From Perkinsus olseni (Eukaryota; Perkinsozoa; Perkinsida; Perkinsidae): 54,881 nucleotides of DNA. The stretch lies in contig JABANP010000356.1 in NCBI GenBank assembly GCA_013115135.1, positions 1 through 54,881 of the forward strand, written 5' to 3'. The notes under the pieces are model-generated. The model worked only from the letters and a program-made list of their open reading frames with translations. It made no database searches and was not told the origin of the DNA. Both the position numbers and the translations under genes were made by a program. Positions 21,611 through 31,160 of the stretch are shown here, in pieces (the stretch's first letter is position 1; each line of letters starts with the position of its first letter).

Positions 21611-24016
21611 CTAGTGTGGACACTCACAAGGCGTATCGGTGCCAACGCACACACTCGGGATCTGCCAATACTTGCAGTAGGTGCCAGGATGAACGGAATC
21701 ACAGAAATCATCGCATTGAAGGTCTCCACTACAGGGGGTAGTAGTTGTTGGGGTAGCTGTTGTTGTAGCGCACGCCTTAGTTGTAGACAGTAACGATGTC
21801 GTACTGTGGGAAGCTGTTGTAGTGCGATCCCCTGTAGAAACAACACCACTGGTAGTATCACCGCAAGAGCAGGCGACGTTAGTTCCACTGCATACGCTGG
21901 GATATTTGTAGTACATACAATAGCTACCACTAGATATTGAATCGCAGAAGGCATCACACATGAGACCGCCACTGCTAGTGCTAGTGGTGGTGCTAGGAGT
22001 AGTTGACGCAGTCGTCGTCGTACTCGTCGTCGTACTCGTAGTAGTGCTGGTGGTCGTAGTGGTGCTGGGAGTAGTAGACGTGGTCGTCGTCGTGCTCGTA
22101 GTGGTGCTAGGAGTAGTAGACGTGGTCGTCGTCGTGCTCGTAGTGGTGCTAGGAGTAGTAGACGTGGTCGTCGTCGTGCTCGTAGTGGTGCTAGGAGTAG
22201 TAGACGTGGTCGTCGTCGTACTCGTCGTCGTGCTCGTAGTAGTGCTCGTGGTCGTAGTGGTGCTGGGAGTAGTAGACGTGGTCGTCGTCGTGCTCGTAGT
22301 GGTGCTGGGAGTAGTAGACGCGGTCGTCGTCGTGCTCGTAGTGGTGCTGGGAGTAGTAGACGTGGTCGTCGTCGTGCTCGTAGTGGTGCTGGGAGTAGTA
22401 GACGTGGTCGTCGTCGTGCTCGTAGTGGTGCTGGGAGTAGTAGACGCAGTCGTCGTCGTGCTCGTAGTGGTGCTAGGAGTAGTAGACGCAGTCGTCGTCG
22501 TGCTCGTAGTAGTGCTGGTGGTCATAGTGGTGCTAGGAGTAGTAGACGTGGTCGTCGTCGTACTCGTCGTCGTGCTCGTAGTAGTGCTGGTGGTCGTAGT
22601 GGTGCTAGGAGTAGTAGACGTGGTCGTCGTCGTGCTCGTAGTGGTGCTCGTCGTCGTGCTCGTCGTAGTGCTCGTCGTAGTGCTAGGAGTAGTAGACGTG
22701 GTCGTCGTCGTGCTCGTCGTCGTAGTGCTAGAAGTAGTAGACGTGGTCGTCGTCGTGCTCGCAGTGGTGCTAGGAGTAGTAGACGTGGTCGTCGTCGTGC
22801 TCGTCGTCGTAGTGCTAGAAGTAGTAGACGTGGTCGTCGTCGTGCTCGCAGTGGTGCTAGGAGTAGTAGACGTGGTCGTCGTCGTGCTCGTCGTCGTAGT
22901 GCTAGGAGTAGTAGACGTGGTCGTCGTCGTGCTCGCAGTGGTGCTAGGAGTAGTAGACGTGGTCGTGGTGGTACTCGTAGTGGTACTCGTAGTGGTGCTA
23001 GGAGTAGTAGAGGTAGTCGTGGTCGCGTGAGAGCACCAACTATCATCCCACTCCACGAATCTATTCGCACCCCTACTGTAATCCCATACGATAAGATCGC
23101 AGGAGAATCCTCTCAGGGCACCAGTACCAGCATTGGTAATTTGATTCATACGGGAACCAGCACCGCAGCCACCAACAACAAGCTCGGACTTACCGTACGG
23201 TGAATCCAACTTCCTCCTATAAACAGAGTCACTATGGTCTCTATAGAAGATATACTCGTCCAGGACCTCGATACCGAATTCACCAGTGGGACCAAAGTTA
23301 TATTCGAAGTTTCGGTGACTCGACCCGATGTCCCAACTGACCACACTGTTGTACCTGCCACCTGTCTGAACAATATACAAAGTCTTGCCAAGCTTTCTGA
23401 TAGCAGCAGGCTCATCAAGCTCCTTCGACCCGTGGCCTTGACCATAGATAACGACATCACTCTTCCAGCCCCAGCCGCCCTTCACGAAAGAATAGATCTT
23501 ATCATTTGCAGAGTCACTGGCATACAAGACCTTTTCCGAATCGTCGTAATACAAACCAGCCCATCTTTGACGATGAGAGCTACTTTGCACCACTTCAATG
23601 ATACCACGACCACTTGTACTGTAGAGGGCAATCTTGTCATCAACGATAGCGAATATACCGGACCCATCGGCCTTAACAGCTATTGAGTCAGCCTTGTCGT
23701 GAAGTAGATCAGTGCGATCCGAACCATCAGCAGTAACCTTCCACAGCTCATACCTCCTAGAGCTCCAGTCCTTGCCGGATATATACCAGTTACGGGCGCC
23801 ATCGAAGTCATAGTCGATCATATCAACACCGTCTCTAGGAAGGAACTCGGGCCCCATCGTAGCACGATTGTAGACTTTCTCAGCCTCGTTGTCCTTACAC
23901 CACTGGGAAGGCGGATGAGCAACTACACCACTCATCAACCCGCTAATAAATATGGAGAAGATAACGGAGTTCGACGCGACCATAACTTCTGAGTGAATGA
24001 AAAGGCTGAAAAACAT
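21611..24016 (-). CDS. Secreted propeller / Thr-rich mucin / tandem Cys-module protein
   Basis: This is a single uninterrupted frame of 801 codons among intron-rich neighbours. The start at 24016 is the longest option. A second Met 11 codons later (MVASNSVIFSIFISG) gives a better signal peptide and may be the true start. Residues about 55-330 form a repetitive beta-rich domain with YWTD/NHL-like blades (AGLYYDDSEKVLYASDS, KTLYIVQTGG). About 335-705 is a Thr/Ser/Pro tract encoded by a 42-bp minisatellite, a likely O-glycosylated stalk. The C-terminus has two modules with identical spacing CX3CX8CX8CX6CXC (CDAFCDS... and CDDFCDS...). There is no GPI or membrane anchor, so it is probably secreted or part of a wall or mucus layer. 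The family is not one I can name. The gene lies between two copies of an 857-bp repeat. Confidence 0.8.
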   Translation of the reverse strand: MFFSLFIHSEVMVASNSVIFSIFISGLMSGVVAHPPSQWCKDNEAEKVYNRATMGPEFLPRDGVDMIDYDFDGARNWYISGKDWSSRRYELWKVTADGSDRTDLLHDKADSIAVKADGSGIFAIVDDKIALYSTSGRGIIEVVQSSSHRQRWAGLYYDDSEKVLYASDSANDKIYSFVKGGWGWKSDVVIYGQGHGSKELDEPAAIRKLGKTLYIVQTGGRYNSVVSWDIGSSHRNFEYNFGPTGEFGIEVLDEYIFYRDHSDSVYRRKLDSPYGKSELVVGGCGAGSRMNQITNAGTGALRGFSCDLIVWDYSRGANRFVEWDDSWCSHATTTTSTTPSTTTSTTTSTTTTTSTTPSTTASTTTTTSTTPSTTTTSTTTTTSTTPSTTASTTTTTSTTSSTTTTSTTTTTSTTPSTTASTTTTTSTTSSTTTTSTTTTTSTTPSTTTSTTTSTTTSTTTSTTTTTSTTPSTTTTTSTTTSTTTSTTTTTSTTPSTTMTTSTTTSTTTTASTTPSTTTSTTTTASTTPSTTTSTTTTTSTTPSTTTSTTTTTSTTPSTTTSTTTTASTTPSTTTSTTTTTSTTPSTTTTTSTTTSTTTSTTTTTSTTPSTTTSTTTTTSTTPSTTTSTTTTTSTTPSTTTSTTTTTSTTPSTTTTTSTTTSTTTSTTTTASTTPSTTTSTSSGGLMCDAFCDSISSGSYCMYYKYPSVCSGTNVACSCGDTTSGVVSTGDRTTTASHSTTSLLSTTKACATTTATPTTTTPCSGDLQCDDFCDSVHPGTYCKYWQIPSVCVGTDTPCECPH
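21984..23025. repeat. Coding minisatellite, ~42-bp units built from 3-9 bp sub-repeats
   Basis: About 1 kb of tandem, imperfect units contains GTAGACGTGGTCGTCGTCGT and GCTAGGAGTAGT blocks. On the minus strand it encodes the Thr-rich stalk of the gene at 21611-24016, roughly one 14-residue TTSTTPSTTT-type block per unit. Unit length stays a multiple of three, which argues that the minus frame is under selection. It is not a CRISPR array: there are no unique spacers and the units are coding. Confidence 0.9.
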
Positions 24017-24090
24017 AACTCAGCAGTAAAACCGACGCCCTCGGAGTTGATTGAACAGAAGTCTCGATAACTTCATCACGTTTGACGCTA

Positions 24091-24946
24091 GTTTGACCGA
24101 TGGTTTATTCGGAAAATCTAGCGCTACTGACAATGAACTAGCGCTAGTGTCCCCCTAGGGAGAATGCCTTTTACGTAGATGATGCTCGGAGATACAGCAC
24201 GAATTGTTCGTTGATGGTCGCGTCACGGTAAGGGGATCACTTCGGTACAGTCACCGGACCGGTGATCTCCGAGAAGCTAGATATGGATATTCCCTATTCG
24301 AGCCGACTTCCGTCATGACTGTACCCCACGCTAATAACGCCGCCAGGGGGAATGACTGAGTCAAGACAGCTATCAAACGCGTGCGAGCAGCGTCGGACTT
24401 GCAAAAGTTGCTCCCACACGGAATGAGATGGATTCAGGAAATTCGGGTTTGTTTGCGCGTTCGTAGGCGGGCAGGGGCAAGTTTTCATCACGCGGCGACT
24501 CCTAGCTCGGGAGTCTTGGCTGAATATGTTCGGCTTGAGCTATAACGACTCACCTTCTGTAGAGGTTTCTGGCGAGCACTTTCTGCGCGCATCGAGTTGC
24601 TATGATTTGGTAGTCACTGATCACGACAAGCAAGTAGAACCGAAAGTTATAATGGAAGGAGAATATCCTACGGGTTCGTGAAGAGCTCTCCATCGTCGGC
24701 CGTGCTGACCCGCCAAGAACAACTCATCCAAACTCAGAACGTTTTACGCAGAATCGTAGAGGCACTCGGGAAGAAAACCATCGGAACCAAAGAAAAGACG
24801 GAAAAGGGTAGAAGTCGGATCGAAAAAGGAAGAACAGATCTAAAGGTAGTCGATTATAGGAGATGGCTCTTCTCGAGGTGTCTGAACTTGCGGTACACGG
24901 CAACTCCAACGCTGATGATTGCCAGGAGACAAACAACGGCCAACCA
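24091..24946. repeat. 857-bp direct repeat, copy 2
   Basis: Second copy of 20032-20888. Its right end holds the genuine last exon of the L-type lectin gene, so this copy, or one like it, is the likely source. Its left end lies 75 bp upstream of the mucin-like gene's first ATG and may include that gene's promoter. A 65-codon minus-strand frame (24294-24491) is duplicated exactly in copy 1, but identity of the whole block means this gives no evidence of coding. Confidence 0.9.
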
Positions 24947-26948
24947 CACTGAGCAAAAACGAGTTGACACAGACGACAGATGCTGCTCCTTACGAAGAGT
25001 GTTTCCGGAGCTCTCTAATTCATCCTTCATCTTCTGAGCTCTCCGCTCAACCTCCGCCAGTGACGACGACTCCGGATTCGAGTGCTGAGGGTTACAGTGA
25101 TACGAGGGTGGACTTCGCACACATGACTCACCATGCTCGCCAGTCCTTGCTCTAGCATATCGAGATCGTGCTTCCTACCGCGACTCGAGTCTGCAGCCTG
25201 AACGCAAGCGAGATGGGCCTCACCAACGATCCTCATTCAGAGAAGCAGCTTTCGTTACCTCACGAGAGATCTCCATCAATTCTTGTTTCATATTCCGGAA
25301 CTGCTCGGCCATATCATCATTACCACTCACCTCAACGTCTCTCTGTAGGCGGTCTAGGGTCTGCTTCAAGGCTCTAGCTCGCACCTGGTAACCACGGTAA
25401 ATCAGTCCACTCGGCGGTGCGTCTGACTAAGACTCACCTCCAACTCTTTCATCCCTTGCTCAGTTCTCCAACGCATCGGCTCGAGCTCCGTGATAACCCT
25501 ATACGCGGTTAGCTTCAAGTCGTTCAGAGAAGATATCAGAGAATCCTTCGAACCTACAGCACGGGGGAACGTTAGTCCGCGAGGCCACTTGAGACACTCA
25601 CTATCAACAGCCTTCTCCCCAATGGGGTCGGGACGGGACTCCACGTCGGACGGCTCCGGAGCGGTCTCAGCGTCCTCACCCCTGCAAGAATACGAGGATG
25701 ATTCCAAATGAATCGAGTAATGCAGAACGTACTTCTGACTGAGATCATGGTTGACGACGTGGAGACTGTCGAGGGCCACGTAGTCCACCAAATTGATAAT
25801 CTGTCCGCCAACTGGCGCGACCAACGACGTGATACCGATGTACCTGAGCGAGAAGTGGATGCTGTGTCGAGATGAGAGATGACTCCCTACCCGTTGGGGC
25901 GGATTCGGAACTTAGGGTCGGTGACTTGATAATTGATTAACAGTGTCCAGGGATCGGTATCCTGATTGCAAGTTTATATCCGACAAGAATATTATGCCAC
26001 AGCAGGGCTCACCGAGAATCGTCCCTGTACGGTGACCGACTCTGGCTGCACTCTGACCTGGACGGTCAGCCTACGGTTCCTGTAGTCCCAGAAGGAGCCA
26101 TAACCTGCAGGAATTTCCTATTCGAACTCGAACTAGCGAGCGATATTACCAGTGGGGAGATCCACTTGACGGTTGTAGACCAAAGTGCCGTCGTTCATGG
26201 CGAGGGATGCGCTCGGCTGGAGGTCCATCCGGCCATCGACGAAACGGTTATTAGGGAAGAATATCGCCATACCATTGAAGTTGCTTTTATAGCCCATCAA
26301 GCCGAAACCTGCGCAATGACACAGCTCAGCGATCCATTCGAAGCGTAGATCAGACTCGGTATGCTCTGGGAGCTCATTCGGAGTTGCATCGCCTTACCAG
26401 CATTCTCGAGGATGGCCGTGCAGCGATCCTTGCAATTTAGCGCTTCCCTCGGGTACTGGGTCTTGGGATCGTCGTACACATACCAGAAGGCGAAACCCTA
26501 AAATGACAAGGTTCCGCTAAGGGGAGAGAGTGTCGAGCCCTCACCTGCTCATGCTTGGGATCAGATCCACCCGGAGGGTTCTTCAAGTCGAGTGTGAACG
26601 TGGCCTCGAAGTTATCAGTACGCAATGGAGACCTGAATGGCAGTGAGCCGAGCGAGTTCGGCAGCAGCCGCGATCGTACTTGTGCCACAGTGCACCAAAT
26701 TTATCGGCCGTCCTTGGCGTGAGTACAATGTGGTTGCTCTCGGGGATGCAGGTACCCATGGACTCCCAACGCTGATTGAACACTGCTGGGTCCAGGGCCT
26801 GCGAAACAACATTACGACAACGACCTCAACTACTCAGAGCCCTTACTTGAGTAAAGGAGTGCGACTCGAGCTGGACCTGCCCATAGACGACATCAGCGAG
26901 AAGGAGTAGGAGCAGAGGGGCAGCTATCAGCTGCTTCGGATTGAGCAT
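24854..26948 (-). CDS. L-type lectin cargo receptor, ERGIC-53/VIP36-like, multi-exon
   Basis: Type I membrane lectins of this family bind high-mannose glycans in the early secretory pathway and carry glycoproteins from the ER. The ATG at 26948 opens a signal peptide (MLNPKQLIAAPLLLLLL). Later exons give the lectin fold in order: WESMGTCIPESNHIVLTP, a FEATFTLDLKNP strand, GFAFWYVYDDP, the hallmark GFGLMGYKSNFNGMAIFFPN, and YIGITSLVAPVGGQIINLVD at the end of the domain. A coiled coil follows (LKQTLDRLQRDVE, DMLEQGLASM, LAEVERRAQKMKDELESS), then a membrane span and a short tail ending HLEKSHLL. The tail lacks the KKFF ER-return motif of animal ERGIC-53. Introns are short GT-AG. One base near 25231 breaks the coiled-coil frame and may be an assembly error. 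The stop lies in repeat copy 2. The next gene upstream on the same strand ends only about 125 nt away. Confidence 0.82.
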
Positions 26949-27074
26949 ACGGATGATAAGATGTAAAAACTGAGAGAGTCAACCAGATGATTGAGGGCAC
27001 TCGAACTCGAACATGGAACGACTCGCCAGGAACATCAGCACACCGATCTACCGCTCATGCCACGAAAAAGCCAA

Positions 27075-29785
27075 CTACTGTGTACCACGACGATGCCCTC
27101 TTCTTGCGGGAGTCTGTGCCGCGAGACCATTGCCCTCCGTATGAACACCGAAGTCGGTCCGATCGCGCAACAAGAACACTTTGGTGGCCTTGGCGCTTTC
27201 CAAAAGGGGCCTCAACACTTCTGCTATGACCTTCTGAGGATCTTGTGTGAGGACAGGAGCCCCAGCCGCTTGGGAGTTCTCAATGGAGACGTAGGAGGCT
27301 AACAGGCTTATGGCCTCCGCCACAGCAGCACTGTCCTGCCCATCCGCGAGACACCTTCGGAGGGCACCCAATCTACTACGGTACTGCCGGCCTGTATGCT
27401 CTGCTCTCGGATCGGCCGAACGCTGCAGAGAATGAGCATGCCCCTCGAGGCCTAGCGCTATCAAGGCCTCACCCACAAACTCGGAGATCGCGGAGCTGGT
27501 GCCACCGTCCTCCGCTGGCGATAGCGTCGCCCGTCGCCTCCCTACCTCCATAGAGAAGTCGACGAAGCCAACATACGCTGGGCCATCATCTGCCATGAAG
27601 CTCCAGTTGATATCAGACCCAGCAGCCACAACACAGGCAGTGTGTCGCAGTAGACCAGTGTAGTTGTCATCAGCGTTCATAAACGCAATGGCCGCTTCCT
27701 CTACGGAATTCACTTGGTGGCCAGAGAAACTCGCCAGCTTCTTTTCCCAGCCTTCCATCAACGCCTGGATGAGCCTCGAGTCTAACTCACTCTGAACAAT
27801 TGGACTTTTGTACTGACTCGGCCTCCTAACACATTCCTGAACCACCCAGACATCAGCTTCCTGGATCGCGGCCACTACTTGATCGGCTACATCATCCGAG
27901 AAGAGGTCGTAAGTCAACTTGAGGGCGGCAGCAGACTCGGACCGCCTCACCCCGAAGCTCCTAGGATCGTGCTTGTACTTGCTGCGACGACGCAGGAGCT
28001 GGCGGAAGTAGAGCATTACCCGAAACTCCGAGAAGGGCGTCTTGCCCAGCAGGGCATGGACCAGCGTACAGCATGTGCTACAGCAGCCGGACACGGGAGC
28101 GGCAGCGGCGCCGAACCGTGAGCTGGAGGTCACCTTCGGAGTCCGCCAGTGTATCAGACTTCGTACCAGCTGCAAGGACCTCTCCATGATGACTGATGGA
28201 ACACCGTGCTGCCGACGCATGAAGGCCATGACGTACAAGCTGACAGACCTAGGACCGTCACCGATGGTATTGAACTGGGCAGCCAGGGAGTCGTAGAGGC
28301 GAGCAATGACAGTGTGCAGTTCGCTGTGGCTCAAGAGGGTCTCTCGGACAGGATCCGTGGATTTCGAACTCGGGGCGTTCAACAGGGAGAAGTCGATCAA
28401 CCTGACGAAGTCGCTGCGGAAAAGCTCATCCGCTTCGAAGTCCTCAGCCTGGACCGCCCCTCGATCACTCGAAGCCTCAGACATAGACCAGCTAGACGCC
28501 GTCGGAGAGGATGTCTCTGAGTCACTCCGATCCGTGAGAGACTCCACTTGAACCGAGAAATCTCTCGTACTAGGGACGGTAGTCTGCACGACTGCCTCAA
28601 TCAAGTTATGGTCAATGGTCTGCACCTCGACTGCGCAGCTTGGCGAACAGACAGTCTGCACCGCTCGGTCACTCCCATCCGGGCAAGTCATAATATCCCT
28701 CGCAGGAACCCCTGAGAATGTCAGCTCACCGCCCTCGACAGCAGCATGGGCGGCGATAACCCTGAGGGCTCCTACAAGCTCGCGAGGGACGGCCGGCGTC
28801 ACAGATCTCGGGAAGAAGCAGGGGCCTCCGCGTATTCCAGCAGCAGTTTGGCCAGCGCACAGCACCACTCCTCCTTCTGCGGCCAGTCCGCACCTTCCGT
28901 CGATACACAGGCATCCTGGCACTCCTTCTGTAGTCCTCCTTCGACCTTGCCTCTCAAGACGTCGTTAGCAGCACGTAGCCGAGCCGCTTCGTCACCATAC
29001 TCCGCCAAACGGCTGCGCAGTTCCGCCTCAATGACCTTCGCCCGGAGTGCCACGGCTGTCATCGATTCTGCCCGCTCCTTTGCTGCCGCAACTTCCTTCA
29101 ACAAGGCATCTACTCTTTCCCGCGCTCGACGTCGCTCAGCACGCAGCTCATCGACAGCGGTGCAGAGCTGAGCACTCATACCGTGCCGTAAGACCTTAAT
29201 CATCTCCCAGAGCACTTGACCACGCTCTCGACACTCTCGACCCAGATCTGAGATACATAACAAATCCAATGGCAAGTCCTTCCAGAGCAGGCCTACCTTC
29301 AGCCAGATCAGTCAGAGACGGAAGAATAGAAAATACAGCTCTTTGACACCGTCCAAGCCGGTCGATCGACGAGACGGCGGAGCTCTCACATGCACTACTT
29401 TGCATGTTGTACCCAATCTGGGTTAGGAAGTGCAGTGCCTGAAAAGACGGTATAATGAAGGGCACGAAACTGGAGCTCCAGATTACTCTCTCGCGAGCAC
29501 CCTCGTACGGTATGGTCATGGTCTCCAACTCACACCAGCCCTTCAGCGTGATCGCCCAGCAAGTCATTAACATTCTTTCGTTTGATACCACCGTACCGAG
29601 AAGGCGGCTCCAGTCGCTCAACTGCCTGCAGACCGAAGCGCAAAAGCAAAGCATTCGACCTGCATGATACTTAGCCTACTGTCGAGCTCCCCCAGCATCT
29701 CATCGGAGCGTTCCGGACATCGCCATCCGGACTGGCATTCAGAGCTCGAAGAACGGCAGAAGTGACGTTGCTGCTGCTGCTGCTG
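27075..29785 (-). CDS. Coiled-coil protein of unknown function, multi-exon
   Basis: I do not recognise a family. The large last exon (27075 to about 28800) encodes some 570 residues with a long helical part (FSDDVADQVVAAIQEADVWV, ALMEGWEKKLASFSGHQV) and an acidic Ser-rich stretch. The exon before it (about 28830-29240) is a strong coiled coil: WEMIKVLRHGM, ELRAERRRARERVDALLKEV, RLRAANDVLRGKVEGG. Farther upstream, short exons read SDEMLGELDSRLSIMQ and GGIKRKNVNDLLGDHAEG after a short polyQ run (around 29770). The true start codon was not found; it may lie upstream of 29.8 kb. The composition would suit a cytoskeletal or centrosomal scaffold, but that is only a guess. Confidence 0.6.
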
Positions 29786-31160
29786 ACTACCCCTAGCTCA
29801 CAAGGACCGCTACTGCGCCGAGGCATGCATTGATAAGAATGATGAATGCTCTAATGGTGAGAGATGAAAGGAAGCACAACAGAGCCCGAGTCGTACGCAA
29901 CATCCCAAGTGATTGTAGGGGCCTTCCGCAAATTAGAAGGCAAAAAGTGGAGTTACCGAAAAAGAAACAGATTGGATACACCTTGTAGAGCTTGGGACCA
30001 CTGACTGGCGCCTACTGGCCTGAGTATGATGATGATGGAGGTATGCAGGGAAGCACAGTACTCCACTGCTGTCTCTACTACTGCTGCTCCTCGTGATGAC
30101 GGAAGGGCGAAATGAATGTTGTTGTTAGCATCGCCGAGAAAAATAGCCTCTGTTAGTAGTAGTTGTTAGATGACGTCAAAACTCTCAGGAGTGGTCGTTC
30201 GAGAGTTACGGCTTTTAGTGATGGCGACGCTGCTGTTGAGGGCCTCGATGCCTCCCTTGCCTTGAGTGCGGTAATGAGTTGTAGTTCGTCAGGTCGATCG
30301 GGAGGACTCCGGACTGAGCAGATGGAGACAGCTGAGTAAACTCGAGCGCTTAGTAGAGAACGCCCACGTGACGCAGTGGGAGACGAGAGCCAAGTACTAC
30401 CTCCATGCCGTTGTTCCAGGATACAGCCATTGTACCTGCAGCTGGGTTGACGCTGTCCAGCTGCAGGATTGTCCCGACCGGTGGAGCGCCTGGCCTCATG
30501 GACTGTGCCACTACCATCTGAAATCACACAACGTGGAGGTAACTCAGCTAAGATAATCCTCGAATGATGCACACCAGTTGTTGATCCATCTGCTGCTGCT
30601 GCTGTTGGCCTCCCCTGTTCACAGGAAGCATCCCGCCCCGCTGGGCTTCGAGCTTGGCCGCCAACTCACTCATGGCCGATCTCGGGCGACTACAAAACAT
30701 GTAGATATGCGGCTGAGCGGCGACTCAACCAGAGCGCCTCACCTCGCCTGACCAGACATTGCCGCGGCCTTCGCCTGCGGTTGTTGCTGCTGTTGCTGTT
30801 GAGCCTGCTGCGCTCTCGGGCTGTTGAAAACGCTCGTTGGGACCCACCCGGGCTGTGGCTGAGCTCTGAGTAACGAAGCAGCAATACTGGGTAAGAATGA
30901 TGAGGACTGGCGACTCACGTGCGGACGTTCATCGCCCATGCCCACAGTCCATCGGGAGATACGGACTTCACCATCATCACATCCCCAGTATCAACACGCA
31001 ATTGGTTGGGGTCAGTAGGGTGCCAGAAACACCGTGCGACATGCCTGAGAGGAGACAGATGAGCACCGAGGAAGCACGACCCTGCATTCTTACTGTGAGT
31101 TAGCCGCCAACTGAGGTCCGCCACTTCCCGCTGTCTGCTGCTGCTGCTGCTGTTGTTGCT
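29769..31160. repeat. Scattered CTG/CAG trinucleotide tracts encoding polyQ on the minus strand
   Basis: Short runs of CTG or TTG on the plus strand lie near 29769-29786, 30587-30606, 30780-30803, 31138-31162 and 31196-31212. Read on the minus strand they give Gln runs in two adjacent genes (for example AQQAQQQQQQQPQAK and LLEAVQKQQQQQQQQ). They mark disordered linkers and are likely length-variable. Confidence 0.8.

Noticed and set aside
21984..23025. CRISPR-like array
   Set aside because: The units are contiguous, degenerate and coding, with no unique spacers; the genome is eukaryotic.
21960..23030. Long Val/Leu-rich open frame on the plus strand (356 codons)
   Set aside because: It is the complement of the Thr-rich minisatellite. 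A repeat whose unit is a multiple of three leaves several frames open. The minus frame has a signal peptide, a globular domain and Cys modules, and this one has none.
20235..24491. Identical 65-codon frames at 20235-20432 and 24294-24491
   Set aside because: The whole surrounding block is duplicated with near identity, so conservation of the frame carries no information. The peptide matches nothing I recognise.
20032..24946. LTR retrotransposon with 857-bp LTRs
   Set aside because: The internal region encodes no gag, protease, reverse transcriptase or integrase. The repeat lacks TG/CA ends, and it contains the last exon of a host gene.
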